Shown: piece after piece, positions 7,686-15,125 of the stretch
Layout of the letters: each line of letters begins with the position of its first letter
Position numbering within the stretch: position 1 is the stretch's first letter
Assembly (NCBI RefSeq): GCF_000350085.1
Contig: NZ_CAUM01000040.1
Coordinates: 1 to 64,000, forward strand
Direction of reading: 5' to 3'
Length of the DNA stretch: 64,000 bases
Origin: Mesorhizobium metallidurans STM 2683
Lineage (GTDB): Bacteria; Pseudomonadota; Alphaproteobacteria; Rhizobiales; Rhizobiaceae
The notes under the pieces: generated by a model
Told to the model about the DNA's origin: nothing
The model's database searches: none
What the model saw: only the letters and a program-made list of their open reading frames with translations
Position numbers and translations under genes: made by a program

Positions 7686-9232
7686 GGCGCCGCCACCGGC
7701 GTGGTCGAATCCGAAATATTCGCTGTGGGGTCGGCAAGAATGCCGACATCGGCCTTGGCGCCGCGCGGCAGGCCGTAGGCGGCGCGCATCAGCGCCGGTT
7801 CGTCGGTCTCCTCGACCGGAAAGATATCGACGACGCGGCCGCCGAAGATGACGATGACGCGGTCGCAGACTCGCTGCACCTCTTCCAGCTCGGAGGTGTA
7901 GAACAGCACCGACTTGCCGTGGCCGGCGAGCTCGCGCAGCAGTTTGTAGATCTCCTGCTTGGTGCCGACATCGATGCCGCGCGTCGGGTCGAAGCACAGG
8001 ATGGTGCGGGCATCGGCGGCGATCCAGCGGGCAATGGTCACCTTCTGCTGGTTGCCACCGGACAGGCGCTGCACCTCGCCTTGCGCGCGGGTGTCGATCT
8101 GCAGCCGCTCGATGGCGCTGACCACCCTGGCGCGCTCCTGGCGCATATTGATCGGCCCCCAGTTGCGCAAGGCGGCGCTGAAGGGCAGCGCGATGTTCTC
8201 GCGTACCGACCGCTGCATGGCGAGCGCCTCGGCGCGGTCGCCCGGCACATAGGCGAGACCGGCGCGGATGGCGTCGATCGGGTGAGAGAATTTCACCGGC
8301 TGGCCATCGACCTCGATGGTTCCGCCCGATGGCCGGATCGAGCCGGCAAGGGCGGAAAACAGCTCGTCCTGGCCCTGGCCTTCGAGCGCCACGACGCCGG
8401 CAACCTCGCCATCGGCGAGATCGAAGGAGACATCGTTGAGCTTGGTGCCGACGCGCAGATTGCGCACGCCAAGGCGCGGACGCCCGGTCGCGGCGTTCCG
8501 GCTGGCGCCGCGGGCGGCGACATGGGTCTTGACAATGCGGGCGCCGAGCATCAGCTCGACGATCTTTTCCTCCACACCCGGCACGATGTCGACGACGCCG
8601 ACCGTCTCGCCGTCGCGCAGCACGGTGGCGCGGTCGCACAGCGCCGAGATCTCGACGAAGCGGTGGGAAATGAAAATCACCGCGCGGCCACTGTCGCCCT
8701 GGCGGCGCACGACTTCCAGCACTTTCTCGGCAAGGTTGGCGGGAAGTGCGGCGGTCATCTCGTCGAGCAGCAGCACGTCGGGCTCGACGGCCAGCGCACG
8801 CGCCAGATCGAGGACGCGCAGTACGGCCAGCGGGATGTCGCGCGCGGTGTCGCGGATGTCGAGGTCGGGAATGCCGAGCTCGCGCACCCAGGCGCGGAAC
8901 GGCTCGACCGGCGTGCCGGTCAGGCGCAAATTGGAGAGCACGTCGAGATCGGGGATCAGCGACGGTTCCTGGTATACGGGCAACAGGCCGGCGCGGCGCG
9001 CGGCGGCGGGCGAGCGCACGTCGCGGGCCTCGCCGCGGATCAGGATGCGTCCGGCATCGGCGCGAATGGCGCCGGTCAGGATCTTCACCAGCGTCGACTT
9101 GCCGGCGCCATTGGCGCCCATCAGCGCGTGAACCTCGCCCGGCAGGACGGACAGCGACGCGTTGCGCAGCGCGGCAACCGCGCCGTAATTCTTGGCGACG
9201 CCGGTGGCGTCGAGGAGTGGGTTGGCGGTCAA
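7682..9232 (-). CDS. Sugar ABC transporter ATPase, double domain (RbsA-like)
   Basis: The 516-residue protein has two fused nucleotide-binding domains, as in RbsA/MglA. Domain 1 has Walker A GANGAGKST at residues 39-47 and a Walker B segment VLLLDEMTAALP, but where the LSGGQ signature should be it reads IPLAVLRVLDLARALA. Domain 2 lacks a proper Walker A (VVALEGQGQDEL, as usual in this family) and has a full signature LSGGNQQKVTIARW with FDPTRGIDVGTK. ATP hydrolysis would power import of the ligand delivered by the binding protein at 9396-10445. The gene overlaps the following permease by four bases. Confidence 0.92.
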   Translation of the reverse strand: MTANPLLDATGVAKNYGAVAALRNASLSVLPGEVHALMGANGAGKSTLVKILTGAIRADAGRILIRGEARDVRSPAAARRAGLLPVYQEPSLIPDLDVLSNLRLTGTPVEPFRAWVRELGIPDLDIRDTARDIPLAVLRVLDLARALAVEPDVLLLDEMTAALPANLAEKVLEVVRRQGDSGRAVIFISHRFVEISALCDRATVLRDGETVGVVDIVPGVEEKIVELMLGARIVKTHVAARGASRNAATGRPRLGVRNLRVGTKLNDVSFDLADGEVAGVVALEGQGQDELFSALAGSIRPSGGTIEVDGQPVKFSHPIDAIRAGLAYVPGDRAEALAMQRSVRENIALPFSAALRNWGPINMRQERARVVSAIERLQIDTRAQGEVQRLSGGNQQKVTIARWIAADARTILCFDPTRGIDVGTKQEIYKLLRELAGHGKSVLFYTSELEEVQRVCDRVIVIFGGRVVDIFPVEETDEPALMRAAYGLPRGAKADVGILADPTANISDSTTPVAAP

Positions 9233-9267
9233 ATTTTGCGGTTCTCGTTTCAGAATCTCTTTTGCTG

Positions 9268-9326
9268 GCGCTCTACGGCGCCCCCCTCTGATGTCCGGCA
9301 GGACAGAGGGGGGCGCCGTAGAGCGC
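9268..9326. repeat. Perfect inverted repeat, deletion form of family A
   Basis: Two perfectly complementary 23-base arms (9268-9290 and 9304-9326) enclose a 13-base loop. The arms equal the outer end of the family A element at 6506-6690, including its CTCTACGGCGCCCCCCTCTG stretch. The loop ATGTCCGGCAGGA is the adjoining inner sequence, so this looks like a family A copy that lost its centre. Confidence 0.8.
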
Positions 9327-9341
9327 TAACCTATTAAATCT

Positions 9342-9383
9342 CTGCATAGCGAGGACGGCAAATTCGCCGACCTCGCTATGCAG
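9342..9383 (-). terminator. Intercistronic hairpin after the binding-protein gene
   Basis: A 13-base perfect inverted repeat (CTGCATAGCGAGG at 9342-9354 and its complement at 9371-9383) is extended by an inner CGGC/GCCG stem around an AAATTC loop. It lies 12 bases beyond the stop of the substrate-binding protein gene in the direction of transcription. No U-run follows, so attenuation or protection of the upstream mRNA is more likely than complete termination. Confidence 0.6.
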
Positions 9384-9395
9384 TTCAAGGCAGCC

Positions 9396-10445
9396 TTACT
9401 CGCCCGGGCCCTTACACGCCACGATCTGCTCCTTGGTGTAGGTGGTCCAGTCCGGGATCGAGATCGAGACCGGCCATTCCGGGCTGAGCGACGGATCGGC
9501 CGCGGCCTTGAGCTTGGCCTTGCCTTCCTCGGTGGCGTTCTCCCAGAGCTGCGGCTCGACCAGCACGGTCTGCTGCGCCGGCTTCTTGCCGTCGAGGATC
9601 TGCAGCGCCAGCGTCACGCCGGCGCCACCGATCGAACCGGGGTTGGTGACCGCGGCGCCAACGAGATCCTTGACCGAGCTCAGCTGGCCGACGAAGCCGG
9701 CATTGTCGGCGCCGACGATAGGCACCAGCGGCGCCTGCGATTCGACCAGCGCATCGACGATGACGTTGTCGATGCCCGAGGTCCAGATGCCGTTGATCGG
9801 CGTTCCGGTGGCGAGGAAGGACAGCATCTGCTGCTTGGCCTGGTCTTGCTGCCAGCCGGTGAACACTTCCTGCGCGACCTTTACGTCGGGGAATTCGGCA
9901 AGCGCCTTCTTGAAGCCCTTGTCGCGGTCAGAGTCGGCGGAAGCGCCGGCGGCGCCGCGCATGTAGAACACCTCGCCCTTGCCGCCCATCTGCTGGAACA
10001 GCCATTTGGCGCCGAGATAGGCATACTGCTCCTGATTGTTGGAGATGATGTAGGCCGACGGTTCGGTGACCGCCTGGTCGACGGCAACGACGACGATGCC
10101 GGCCTTGGTGGCTTCCTCCAGGCCTGCCTTGATACCGGCCGGATCGGCCGGGTTGACGACGATGGCGTTGACCTTGGCGCTGATCAAATTGCGGATGTCC
10201 TCGAGCTGGCCGGCCGCGTCGGTGTTACGGTGGGCGATGTTCAGCTTCGTCACCTCGCCGGAAGCCAGCGCCTGCGCCTTCATCGCGCAGACCATCTCCT
10301 CGCGCCAGCCATTGCCTTGCACGGTGTTGGAGATGCCGATCGTGTATTTGCCCTCGGCAGACGAGACGCCCACCGAAGCCAGGAAGGCCGCGCCGGCAAG
10401 CAGCGGAATAGTGGGCAGCGGGACCATTGTCAGGTATTTCTTCAT
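9396..10445 (-). CDS. Periplasmic sugar-binding protein of the ABC importer
   Basis: The 349-residue protein has a Sec signal peptide (MKKYLTMVPLPTIPLLAGAA to about SSA, residue 30) and a periplasmic-binding-protein type I fold (RbsB/Peripla_BP_4). Visible motifs are YTIGISNTVQGNGWREEM, NPADPAGIK near residue 100 and VPIVGADNAGFVGQL near residue 245. It would capture a sugar or polyol and deliver it to the two permeases. GGAGG stands just before the ATG at 10445. Strong hairpins lie on both sides of the gene (10479-10506 and 9342-9383), which is how many operons raise binding protein above the other subunits. The ligand is not readable from sequence. Confidence 0.92.
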   Translation of the reverse strand: MKKYLTMVPLPTIPLLAGAAFLASVGVSSAEGKYTIGISNTVQGNGWREEMVCAMKAQALASGEVTKLNIAHRNTDAAGQLEDIRNLISAKVNAIVVNPADPAGIKAGLEEATKAGIVVVAVDQAVTEPSAYIISNNQEQYAYLGAKWLFQQMGGKGEVFYMRGAAGASADSDRDKGFKKALAEFPDVKVAQEVFTGWQQDQAKQQMLSFLATGTPINGIWTSGIDNVIVDALVESQAPLVPIVGADNAGFVGQLSSVKDLVGAAVTNPGSIGGAGVTLALQILDGKKPAQQTVLVEPQLWENATEEGKAKLKAAADPSLSPEWPVSISIPDWTTYTKEQIVACKGPGE

Positions 10446-10478
10446 TTCAGACTTCCTCCACTTTGTTTTTCAGTTTCA

Positions 10479-10506
10479 GGCCAGATCCTGTCGACAGGAT
10501 CAGGCC
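10479..10506 (-). promoter_or_regulatory. Hairpin in the leader of the binding-protein gene
   Basis: GATCCTGTCGACAGGATC at 10484-10501 is a perfect 18-base palindrome. It extends to GGCC/GGCC with one A-A mismatch on each side, giving a 28-base hairpin in the 76 bp between the isomerase and binding-protein genes. It may shield the 5' end of the processed binding-protein mRNA, or act as an operator. Confidence 0.5.
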
Positions 10507-10521
10507 AAGCCTTTTGTGCCG

Positions 10522-11436
10522 TCATTTGACGAAGGGGCGCAGCACGTCGCGGGCGAGCAGGAAACCCCGCCTGACCTTGTCGTCGCTGCCTTCAAACCGC
10601 CGATCCTCGTGCTCGATGATGATGGGTCCGTCATAGCCGGCCCGGTAGAGGCCGGAGAAGATGACATTCCAGTCGACATCGCCGAGCCCCGGCATGCGCG
10701 GCACCTGCCAGCCTATGCCAGCCGAAAGGATTCCGCGCTGATACAATCCATCATGATCAATCATCAGGTCCTTGGCGTGGGCATGCAGCATGTAGGGGCC
10801 GAATTCCCTGATGAAGCGGGCCTGGTCGATCATCTGCCAGACCAGATGCGACGGATCGAAATTCATGCCGACATCGCCGCCCCAGGCTTCGAGAATGCGG
10901 CGCCAGACCTGCGGCGAATAGGCGATGTTGTGGCCGCCCGGCCACTCGTCATAGCTGAAGATCATCGGACAGTTCTCGAAGGCGAGCTTGACGCCATGGT
11001 CGCGCGCATGGGCAACGATCGCGGGCCAGACCTTGAGCGCTTCCTCCCAATTGACGTCGACGGGCCTGGAAGCATCGCCGCCGCAGAAGGTGTTGACGAC
11101 AGGCACGCCCATATTGGCGGCCAGGACGATCACCTTCTTCAGATGGCCGATGACCGCCTCGCGATGAGTGGCATCCGGGTGCAGCGGATTGGGGTAATAG
11201 CCGAGGCCAGACACGGACAGGTTCTTCTGCGCCAGCGAGGCCACGATCTCCCTGGCCTGGGATGGCGAGGTCGAAGCCGCATCGATATGGCTGGTGCCGG
11301 CATAGCGCCGGCTGGCGCCGGAGGATTTCGGCCAGCAGGCGATTTCCAGCGCCTCGAAGCCGACCGAGCTCGACCAATCGGCGACCTCGCCGAGCGGTGT
11401 CTCCGCGAATGGTGCGGTGAGCAGTCCAAGCTTCAT
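10522..11436 (-). CDS. Sugar phosphate isomerase/epimerase (TIM barrel)
   Basis: The 304-residue protein belongs to the AP_endonuc_2/xylose-isomerase-like TIM barrel family. Likely metal ligands sit in AFENCPM (near 151), GMNFDPSHLVWQ (near 190), MLHAHAKD (near 217) and IIIEHEDRR (near 273). Enzymes of this group interconvert keto sugars or inosose-type compounds. It lies between the polyol dehydrogenase gene and the binding-protein gene, so it should act on the imported sugar or its oxidised product. GGGGAGG precedes the ATG, and a 20-base perfect palindrome abuts that Shine-Dalgarno. Confidence 0.88.
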   Translation of the reverse strand: MKLGLLTAPFAETPLGEVADWSSSVGFEALEIACWPKSSGASRRYAGTSHIDAASTSPSQAREIVASLAQKNLSVSGLGYYPNPLHPDATHREAVIGHLKKVIVLAANMGVPVVNTFCGGDASRPVDVNWEEALKVWPAIVAHARDHGVKLAFENCPMIFSYDEWPGGHNIAYSPQVWRRILEAWGGDVGMNFDPSHLVWQMIDQARFIREFGPYMLHAHAKDLMIDHDGLYQRGILSAGIGWQVPRMPGLGDVDWNVIFSGLYRAGYDGPIIIEHEDRRFEGSDDKVRRGFLLARDVLRPFVK

Positions 11437-11447
11437 TTTGCCTCCCC

Positions 11448-11467
11448 TGGTCGTGAATTCACGACCA
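11448..11467. promoter_or_regulatory. Perfect 20-base palindrome, candidate operator
   Basis: TGGTCGTGAATTCACGACCA is a perfect palindrome in the 37 bp between the mannitol-dehydrogenase-family gene and the isomerase gene, directly upstream of the isomerase Shine-Dalgarno. Its form (TGGT...ACCA) suits a dimeric repressor site. In RNA it could also fold as a hairpin beside the ribosome binding site. Confidence 0.5.
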
Positions 11468-11473
11468 AACCTA

Positions 11474-13015
11474 CTATGCCGATTGTGCCGGCCGCTTCAA
11501 CCTGTGGCTGCCGCTTTGTTCCAGACTGCGCTTGACGGCGGCCATCGGGTCGTCCGAAAGCAGCCGGTCAAGCGCTGATGTAACGGCCCTGCGGAAGTCG
11601 CGGTTCGCGGCAAGGCCCGGGTCGAAAATGGTGTCGATGGCAAGGATGCCGGCCACCAGCGCTTCCGGGTCACGACCGGTTGCCTCGGCTATATCAGCGG
11701 CCTTGCCGGCATAGGGATCCGACACCGGCCAGCGCTTGCCGAACCGTGCCGAGGCCTGGATCAGATAGGCCATCCAGCCGGCGACGGGCACCGACAGCAG
11801 CGCGATGCTCTCGCCTTTCGCCAGGCGGTCGCGGATCGGGTTGAGCAGGCGCTGCACGATCTTTTGCGACCCATCGGTGGCGATCTGGTGATTGCGGTGG
11901 CGGATCGCGGTGTTGCGCAGACGCCCGAGGCACTGCTCGACATAGGCCAGCGGCGCCACGCCAGGCACCGGCATCAGGGTCGGCAGCGTCTCATCGACCA
12001 GCATGCGGCGAACGAAATCGGCAAGCAGCGGGTCGGCGATCGCATCCGATGTATGTTCGAGGCCGGCCAGCACGCCGAGCGTGGCCAGCGTGGTCTGGGC
12101 GCCGTTCAGCACCCGCATCTTGAGGTGCTCGAAGGGGGTGACGTCGCCGACGAAGCTTGCGCCGACCAGATCCCAGCGCGGCACGCGGCCGGCGAATTTC
12201 TGCTCGATCACCCATTGCCGGAACGGCTCGCCAACGACGACGGCGGCGTCGTGGTAGCCGAAACGCCGCGCCACCAGCTCGATGTCGGCCGGCGTGGTCG
12301 CCGGCGCAATGCGGTCGACCATGGCCGAGGGAAAGGCGACATTGCCGGCGATCCAGTCGGCCAGGCCGTTGTTGCGCCGGCTCGCAAGAGCCTGCACGAC
12401 AGTCTCCAGGATGACGCCGTTGGTCGGGATGTTATCGCAGGAGAGCAGCGTCGCCGGACGCCCGTGCGAGGCCATGCGCAGCTCCAGCGCCCGCGCCAGT
12501 ATGCCGGGCACGCTGCATGGCATCGTCGGGTTGGCGAGATCATGGACGATATCGGGATGGTCGAGATCGAGCGCGCCGCTTGACGGAATATGGCAATAGC
12601 CTTTTTCGGTCACCGTCATGGTCACCAGTTCGATTTCCGGCGAGGAGAGCACATCGAGCGCCGGTGCGGCACTGTCCTGGCTGTCGACAACCCGGGCGAT
12701 GCTGCCGATGACGCGCGGCTCGACATGATTGTCTTGCCGGATCAGGCGCGTGTAGAGGCCGCCTTGGCTACCCAGGGTCTCGGCGAGGCGAGGCGGACGG
12801 ATGTTGATGCCGACCACGCCCCAGGCATCCAAGCGGTGGGACAAGAGATCGTCGGTGTACTCGGCCTGGTGGCAGCGGTGGAAGGCGCCAACGCCGAGAT
12901 GCGCCATGCCAGGCGCAAGTGCCGCCCGGTCGTAGGAGGGTTTCTGGATGGCGGAAGGAAGCCGGCTAAGCAGTTCCGGGCCGAGCGTTTCAAGCGGCGG
13001 GGAAGCGGCCCTCAC
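11474..13015 (-). CDS. Mannitol dehydrogenase family oxidoreductase
   Basis: The 513-residue protein is a polyol-specific long-chain dehydrogenase/reductase, related to mannitol 2-dehydrogenase, fructuronate reductase and tagaturonate reductase, and interconverts a polyol or aldonate with its keto form using NAD(H). An N-terminal Rossmann region contains MAHLGVGAFHRCHQAEYTDD. The C-terminal domain has HLKMRVLNGAQTTLATLG with the family's catalytic Lys and Asn. I place the start at GTG 13015 because GTGA overlaps the TGA of the upstream SDR gene and a start there gives the standard length; the frame stays open upstream only as a shadow of that gene. It probably performs the first oxidation of the imported substrate. 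Confidence 0.88.
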   Translation of the reverse strand: MRAASPPLETLGPELLSRLPSAIQKPSYDRAALAPGMAHLGVGAFHRCHQAEYTDDLLSHRLDAWGVVGINIRPPRLAETLGSQGGLYTRLIRQDNHVEPRVIGSIARVVDSQDSAAPALDVLSSPEIELVTMTVTEKGYCHIPSSGALDLDHPDIVHDLANPTMPCSVPGILARALELRMASHGRPATLLSCDNIPTNGVILETVVQALASRRNNGLADWIAGNVAFPSAMVDRIAPATTPADIELVARRFGYHDAAVVVGEPFRQWVIEQKFAGRVPRWDLVGASFVGDVTPFEHLKMRVLNGAQTTLATLGVLAGLEHTSDAIADPLLADFVRRMLVDETLPTLMPVPGVAPLAYVEQCLGRLRNTAIRHRNHQIATDGSQKIVQRLLNPIRDRLAKGESIALLSVPVAGWMAYLIQASARFGKRWPVSDPYAGKAADIAEATGRDPEALVAGILAIDTIFDPGLAANRDFRRAVTSALDRLLSDDPMAAVKRSLEQSGSHRLKRPAQSA

Positions 13016-13794
13016 CGGTTCGCTCCCACGACCCATTGCTCCTGGTCGATCAGCGCGCCGGTCATCGGTCCTGAAGCATCGGAAAGCAGGAAGACGGCGA
13101 GGTTCGCCACCTCGCTGGCAGCAAGCAGGCGGCCGAAGGGTTGCGATGCGTTCGCGGCGTCGAGCCAGCCGGGGCCAAGCCCAAGCGTCTGTGCCTGCAT
13201 GATGCGTTCCGCCGGCGTGTCGGTCCAGCCGACATTGATGCCGTTGACGCGGATGCGGTCGAAGCGGTGCGCGTTGGCGGCGTTCCTGGTCAGCGTGGCG
13301 AGCGCGCCCTTGGTGGCGGAATAGACGGCCAATTCCGGCGAGCCGCAATGCGCATTGATCGACAGGATGTTGACGATGGCGCCGCCTTGCCCGCGCTTGA
13401 TCATATCGGCGATCGCCGCCTGCATCAGGAAGAAAGGGGCGCGGGCATTGACAGCGAAAAGGGCAGCCCAATCGTCGAGATCGGCATCGAGGAAGGAAGC
13501 GCGGTCCGTCAGCCCGGCTGCGTTGACCAGCCCGTCGATGCGTCCGAAGCGGGAAACGCAGGCTTCCGCCAGCAGCGCCGGCGCAGCAAGGTCGGCAAGC
13601 TCGGCGGCGACAAAGGCGGTCGGCGTGCCGATGGCGGAAAGCTGAGCCGCGGCCTCCGCGCCGCGCTGTTCGTCGCGTCCGGTGATCAGCAAGCCGCCGG
13701 CGCCGCAACGCGCAAGCTCCTCGGCGATCGCGCGGCCGATGCCTTGCGTGGCGCCGGTGACCAGCACCACCTTGTCGTCAAGCCGAAGCTCCAT
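13012..13794 (-). CDS. SDR family oxidoreductase
   Basis: The 260-residue protein is a classical short-chain dehydrogenase/reductase. It has the cofactor motif VTGATQGIGRA at residues 13-23, the NAAG motif near 91, a catalytic Ser in NILSINA near 144 and the YSATKG catalytic pair near 157-161. GGAGGAGGAATGG marks the start with an ideal Shine-Dalgarno. It is the first catabolic gene after the RpiR regulator and is coupled to the mannitol-dehydrogenase-family gene by a four-base overlap. The substrate is likely a sugar or polyol of the same pathway. Confidence 0.9.
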   Translation of the reverse strand: MELRLDDKVVLVTGATQGIGRAIAEELARCGAGGLLITGRDEQRGAEAAAQLSAIGTPTAFVAAELADLAAPALLAEACVSRFGRIDGLVNAAGLTDRASFLDADLDDWAALFAVNARAPFFLMQAAIADMIKRGQGGAIVNILSINAHCGSPELAVYSATKGALATLTRNAANAHRFDRIRVNGINVGWTDTPAERIMQAQTLGLGPGWLDAANASQPFGRLLAASEVANLAVFLLSDASGPMTGALIDQEQWVVGANR

Positions 13795-13864
13795 TCCTCC
13801 TCCCGGAACAAAGTTTCTATTTTTCTAGATATGGAATGATAGTTCCCGTTAGTCAATCGTCCGG

Positions 13865-14767
13865 TCATTCTGTCCGGCGCGCGACGACCCCGTGGACCAA
13901 AGCCATGCCGACGGAGAGCGAGGCGGCCAGCGAGCGGAAGCCGGCGAAATCCTGCTCGACCACCTCCAGCCAGGTATCCGAAAGCTCGACCAGCGGAGAA
14001 AACGTGCTGTCGGTGATGGTGACGATGCGCGCCTTGCGTTCATAGGCAACGGCGACGAGATCCGGCGTGATCGAATTGTAGGGGCTGAAGGAGACAGCCA
14101 GCACCGCGTCGCGCGTCCCGATGCAGCCGACCTGGTCAAGTGCCGTGGAGCCGACATTGTCGACCAGCACATTGCGCACGCCCTGCTGCGACAGAGTGAG
14201 CGAGAGATAGGTGGTGACGGGAAAGGCGCGTTTGCTGCCAATCACATAAATGAGCTCGGCCGTCGCCAGGAGATCGACCATGCGCTCGAAACTGGCGATG
14301 TCGAAGTCCTTGTCGATGCGGCCAAGCGAGGCCTGCGAGGCGCCGACCATGCCATTGAGAAAATGCAGATTGGCGTTGGGCGCCGCGGCTTCCTGTTCCT
14401 GCCCGTCGCGCACCCGCCCTTCGGGCCAGGATCCCTTGACATGGTCCTTGAACAGACCCTGGAAATCGGAAAATCCGGCATATCCGAAGATCTGGGCGAA
14501 GCGCACCAGTGTCGAGGGCTGCACGCCGGCCTGCTCGGCGACCTGGGCGATGGTGCCCAGCGCGACATCACTCGGATGCTGCCACAGGAAGATGGCGACC
14601 TGGCGCAGGCGCTTTGGAAAATGCACCGTGCCGGACGACAGCACGGCGCGCAGTTCCTCATAGGTCTGCGGTTTGGTGTAGCCGAGCGCGGCCAGCGAGC
14701 GGCCCTGTTTTCTCGTCGCGACCTCGTCGGCGATGGATCGTCCTGATGACTTGCTGGCCCCACTCAT
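13865..14767 (-). CDS. MurR/RpiR family transcriptional regulator
   Basis: The 300-residue protein has an N-terminal RpiR helix-turn-helix domain (QVAEQAGVQPSTLVRFAQIF near residues 76-95) and a C-terminal SIS sugar-phosphate-binding domain (LIYVIGSKRAF near 177 and AVSFSPYNSITPDLVAVA near 228). Such regulators sense a phosphorylated sugar and usually repress the adjoining pathway. It heads the operon, 70 bp before the SDR gene. That 70 bp spacer carries AT-rich sequence with GGAATGATAGTTCC at about 13831-13844, a possible site. The divergent oxidoreductase at 15082-16256 could share its control. Confidence 0.9.
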   Translation of the reverse strand: MSGASKSSGRSIADEVATRKQGRSLAALGYTKPQTYEELRAVLSSGTVHFPKRLRQVAIFLWQHPSDVALGTIAQVAEQAGVQPSTLVRFAQIFGYAGFSDFQGLFKDHVKGSWPEGRVRDGQEQEAAAPNANLHFLNGMVGASQASLGRIDKDFDIASFERMVDLLATAELIYVIGSKRAFPVTTYLSLTLSQQGVRNVLVDNVGSTALDQVGCIGTRDAVLAVSFSPYNSITPDLVAVAYERKARIVTITDSTFSPLVELSDTWLEVVEQDFAGFRSLAASLSVGMALVHGVVARRTE

Positions 14768-14871
14768 AATTTCAGGCTAGCGCGATACGATCGTTTTACA
14801 ATATGAAAATTGGAAATCGTGTTCGAAAGCGGTAGGGGTTCGGGTAGGGATTGGCGGAAGCCTCTCCAACG

Positions 14872-15056
14872 TCGTCATCCTAGGGCGAAGCAGGAGCGGA
14901 GCTCCGTCGCGGAGACCCTAGGATCCATGCCGCGACGGTTGTCGAGGAATGCAGCGGAAGAGAAGATTCTGCACCGTAGAATCGCTCTGATGTCACGGCA
15001 TGGATCCTGGGGTCTGCGCCGCGTCGCTGCGCTCCTTGCTACGCCCCAGGATGACG
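14872..15056. repeat. Palindromic intergenic element, family G
   Basis: The two halves are inverted copies: CATCCTAGGGCGAAGCAGGA...ACCCTAGGATCCATGCCG at the left and CGGCATGGATCCTGGGGT...CTACGCCCCAGGATGA at the right, around a core of about 45 bp. It fills most of the gap between the RpiR gene and the divergent oxidoreductase gene. No other copy is seen in this window. Confidence 0.75.
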
Positions 15057-15125
15057 AAGTGATAGGTGGAGGAGCTTGAAAATGGTCTATGCAGTCGCTG
15101 ACGGCTCGATGCGCCAACGCTGGGC

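Noticed and set aside
7919..9337. 472-codon plus-strand frame opposite the ABC ATPase gene
   Set aside because: Composition is that of an antisense frame, and the ATPase on the other strand is certain.
13016..13708. N-terminal extension fusing SDR shadow to the mannitol-dehydrogenase-family gene
   Set aside because: The extension is an out-of-frame reading of the SDR gene; the GTG overlap at 13015 explains the start.
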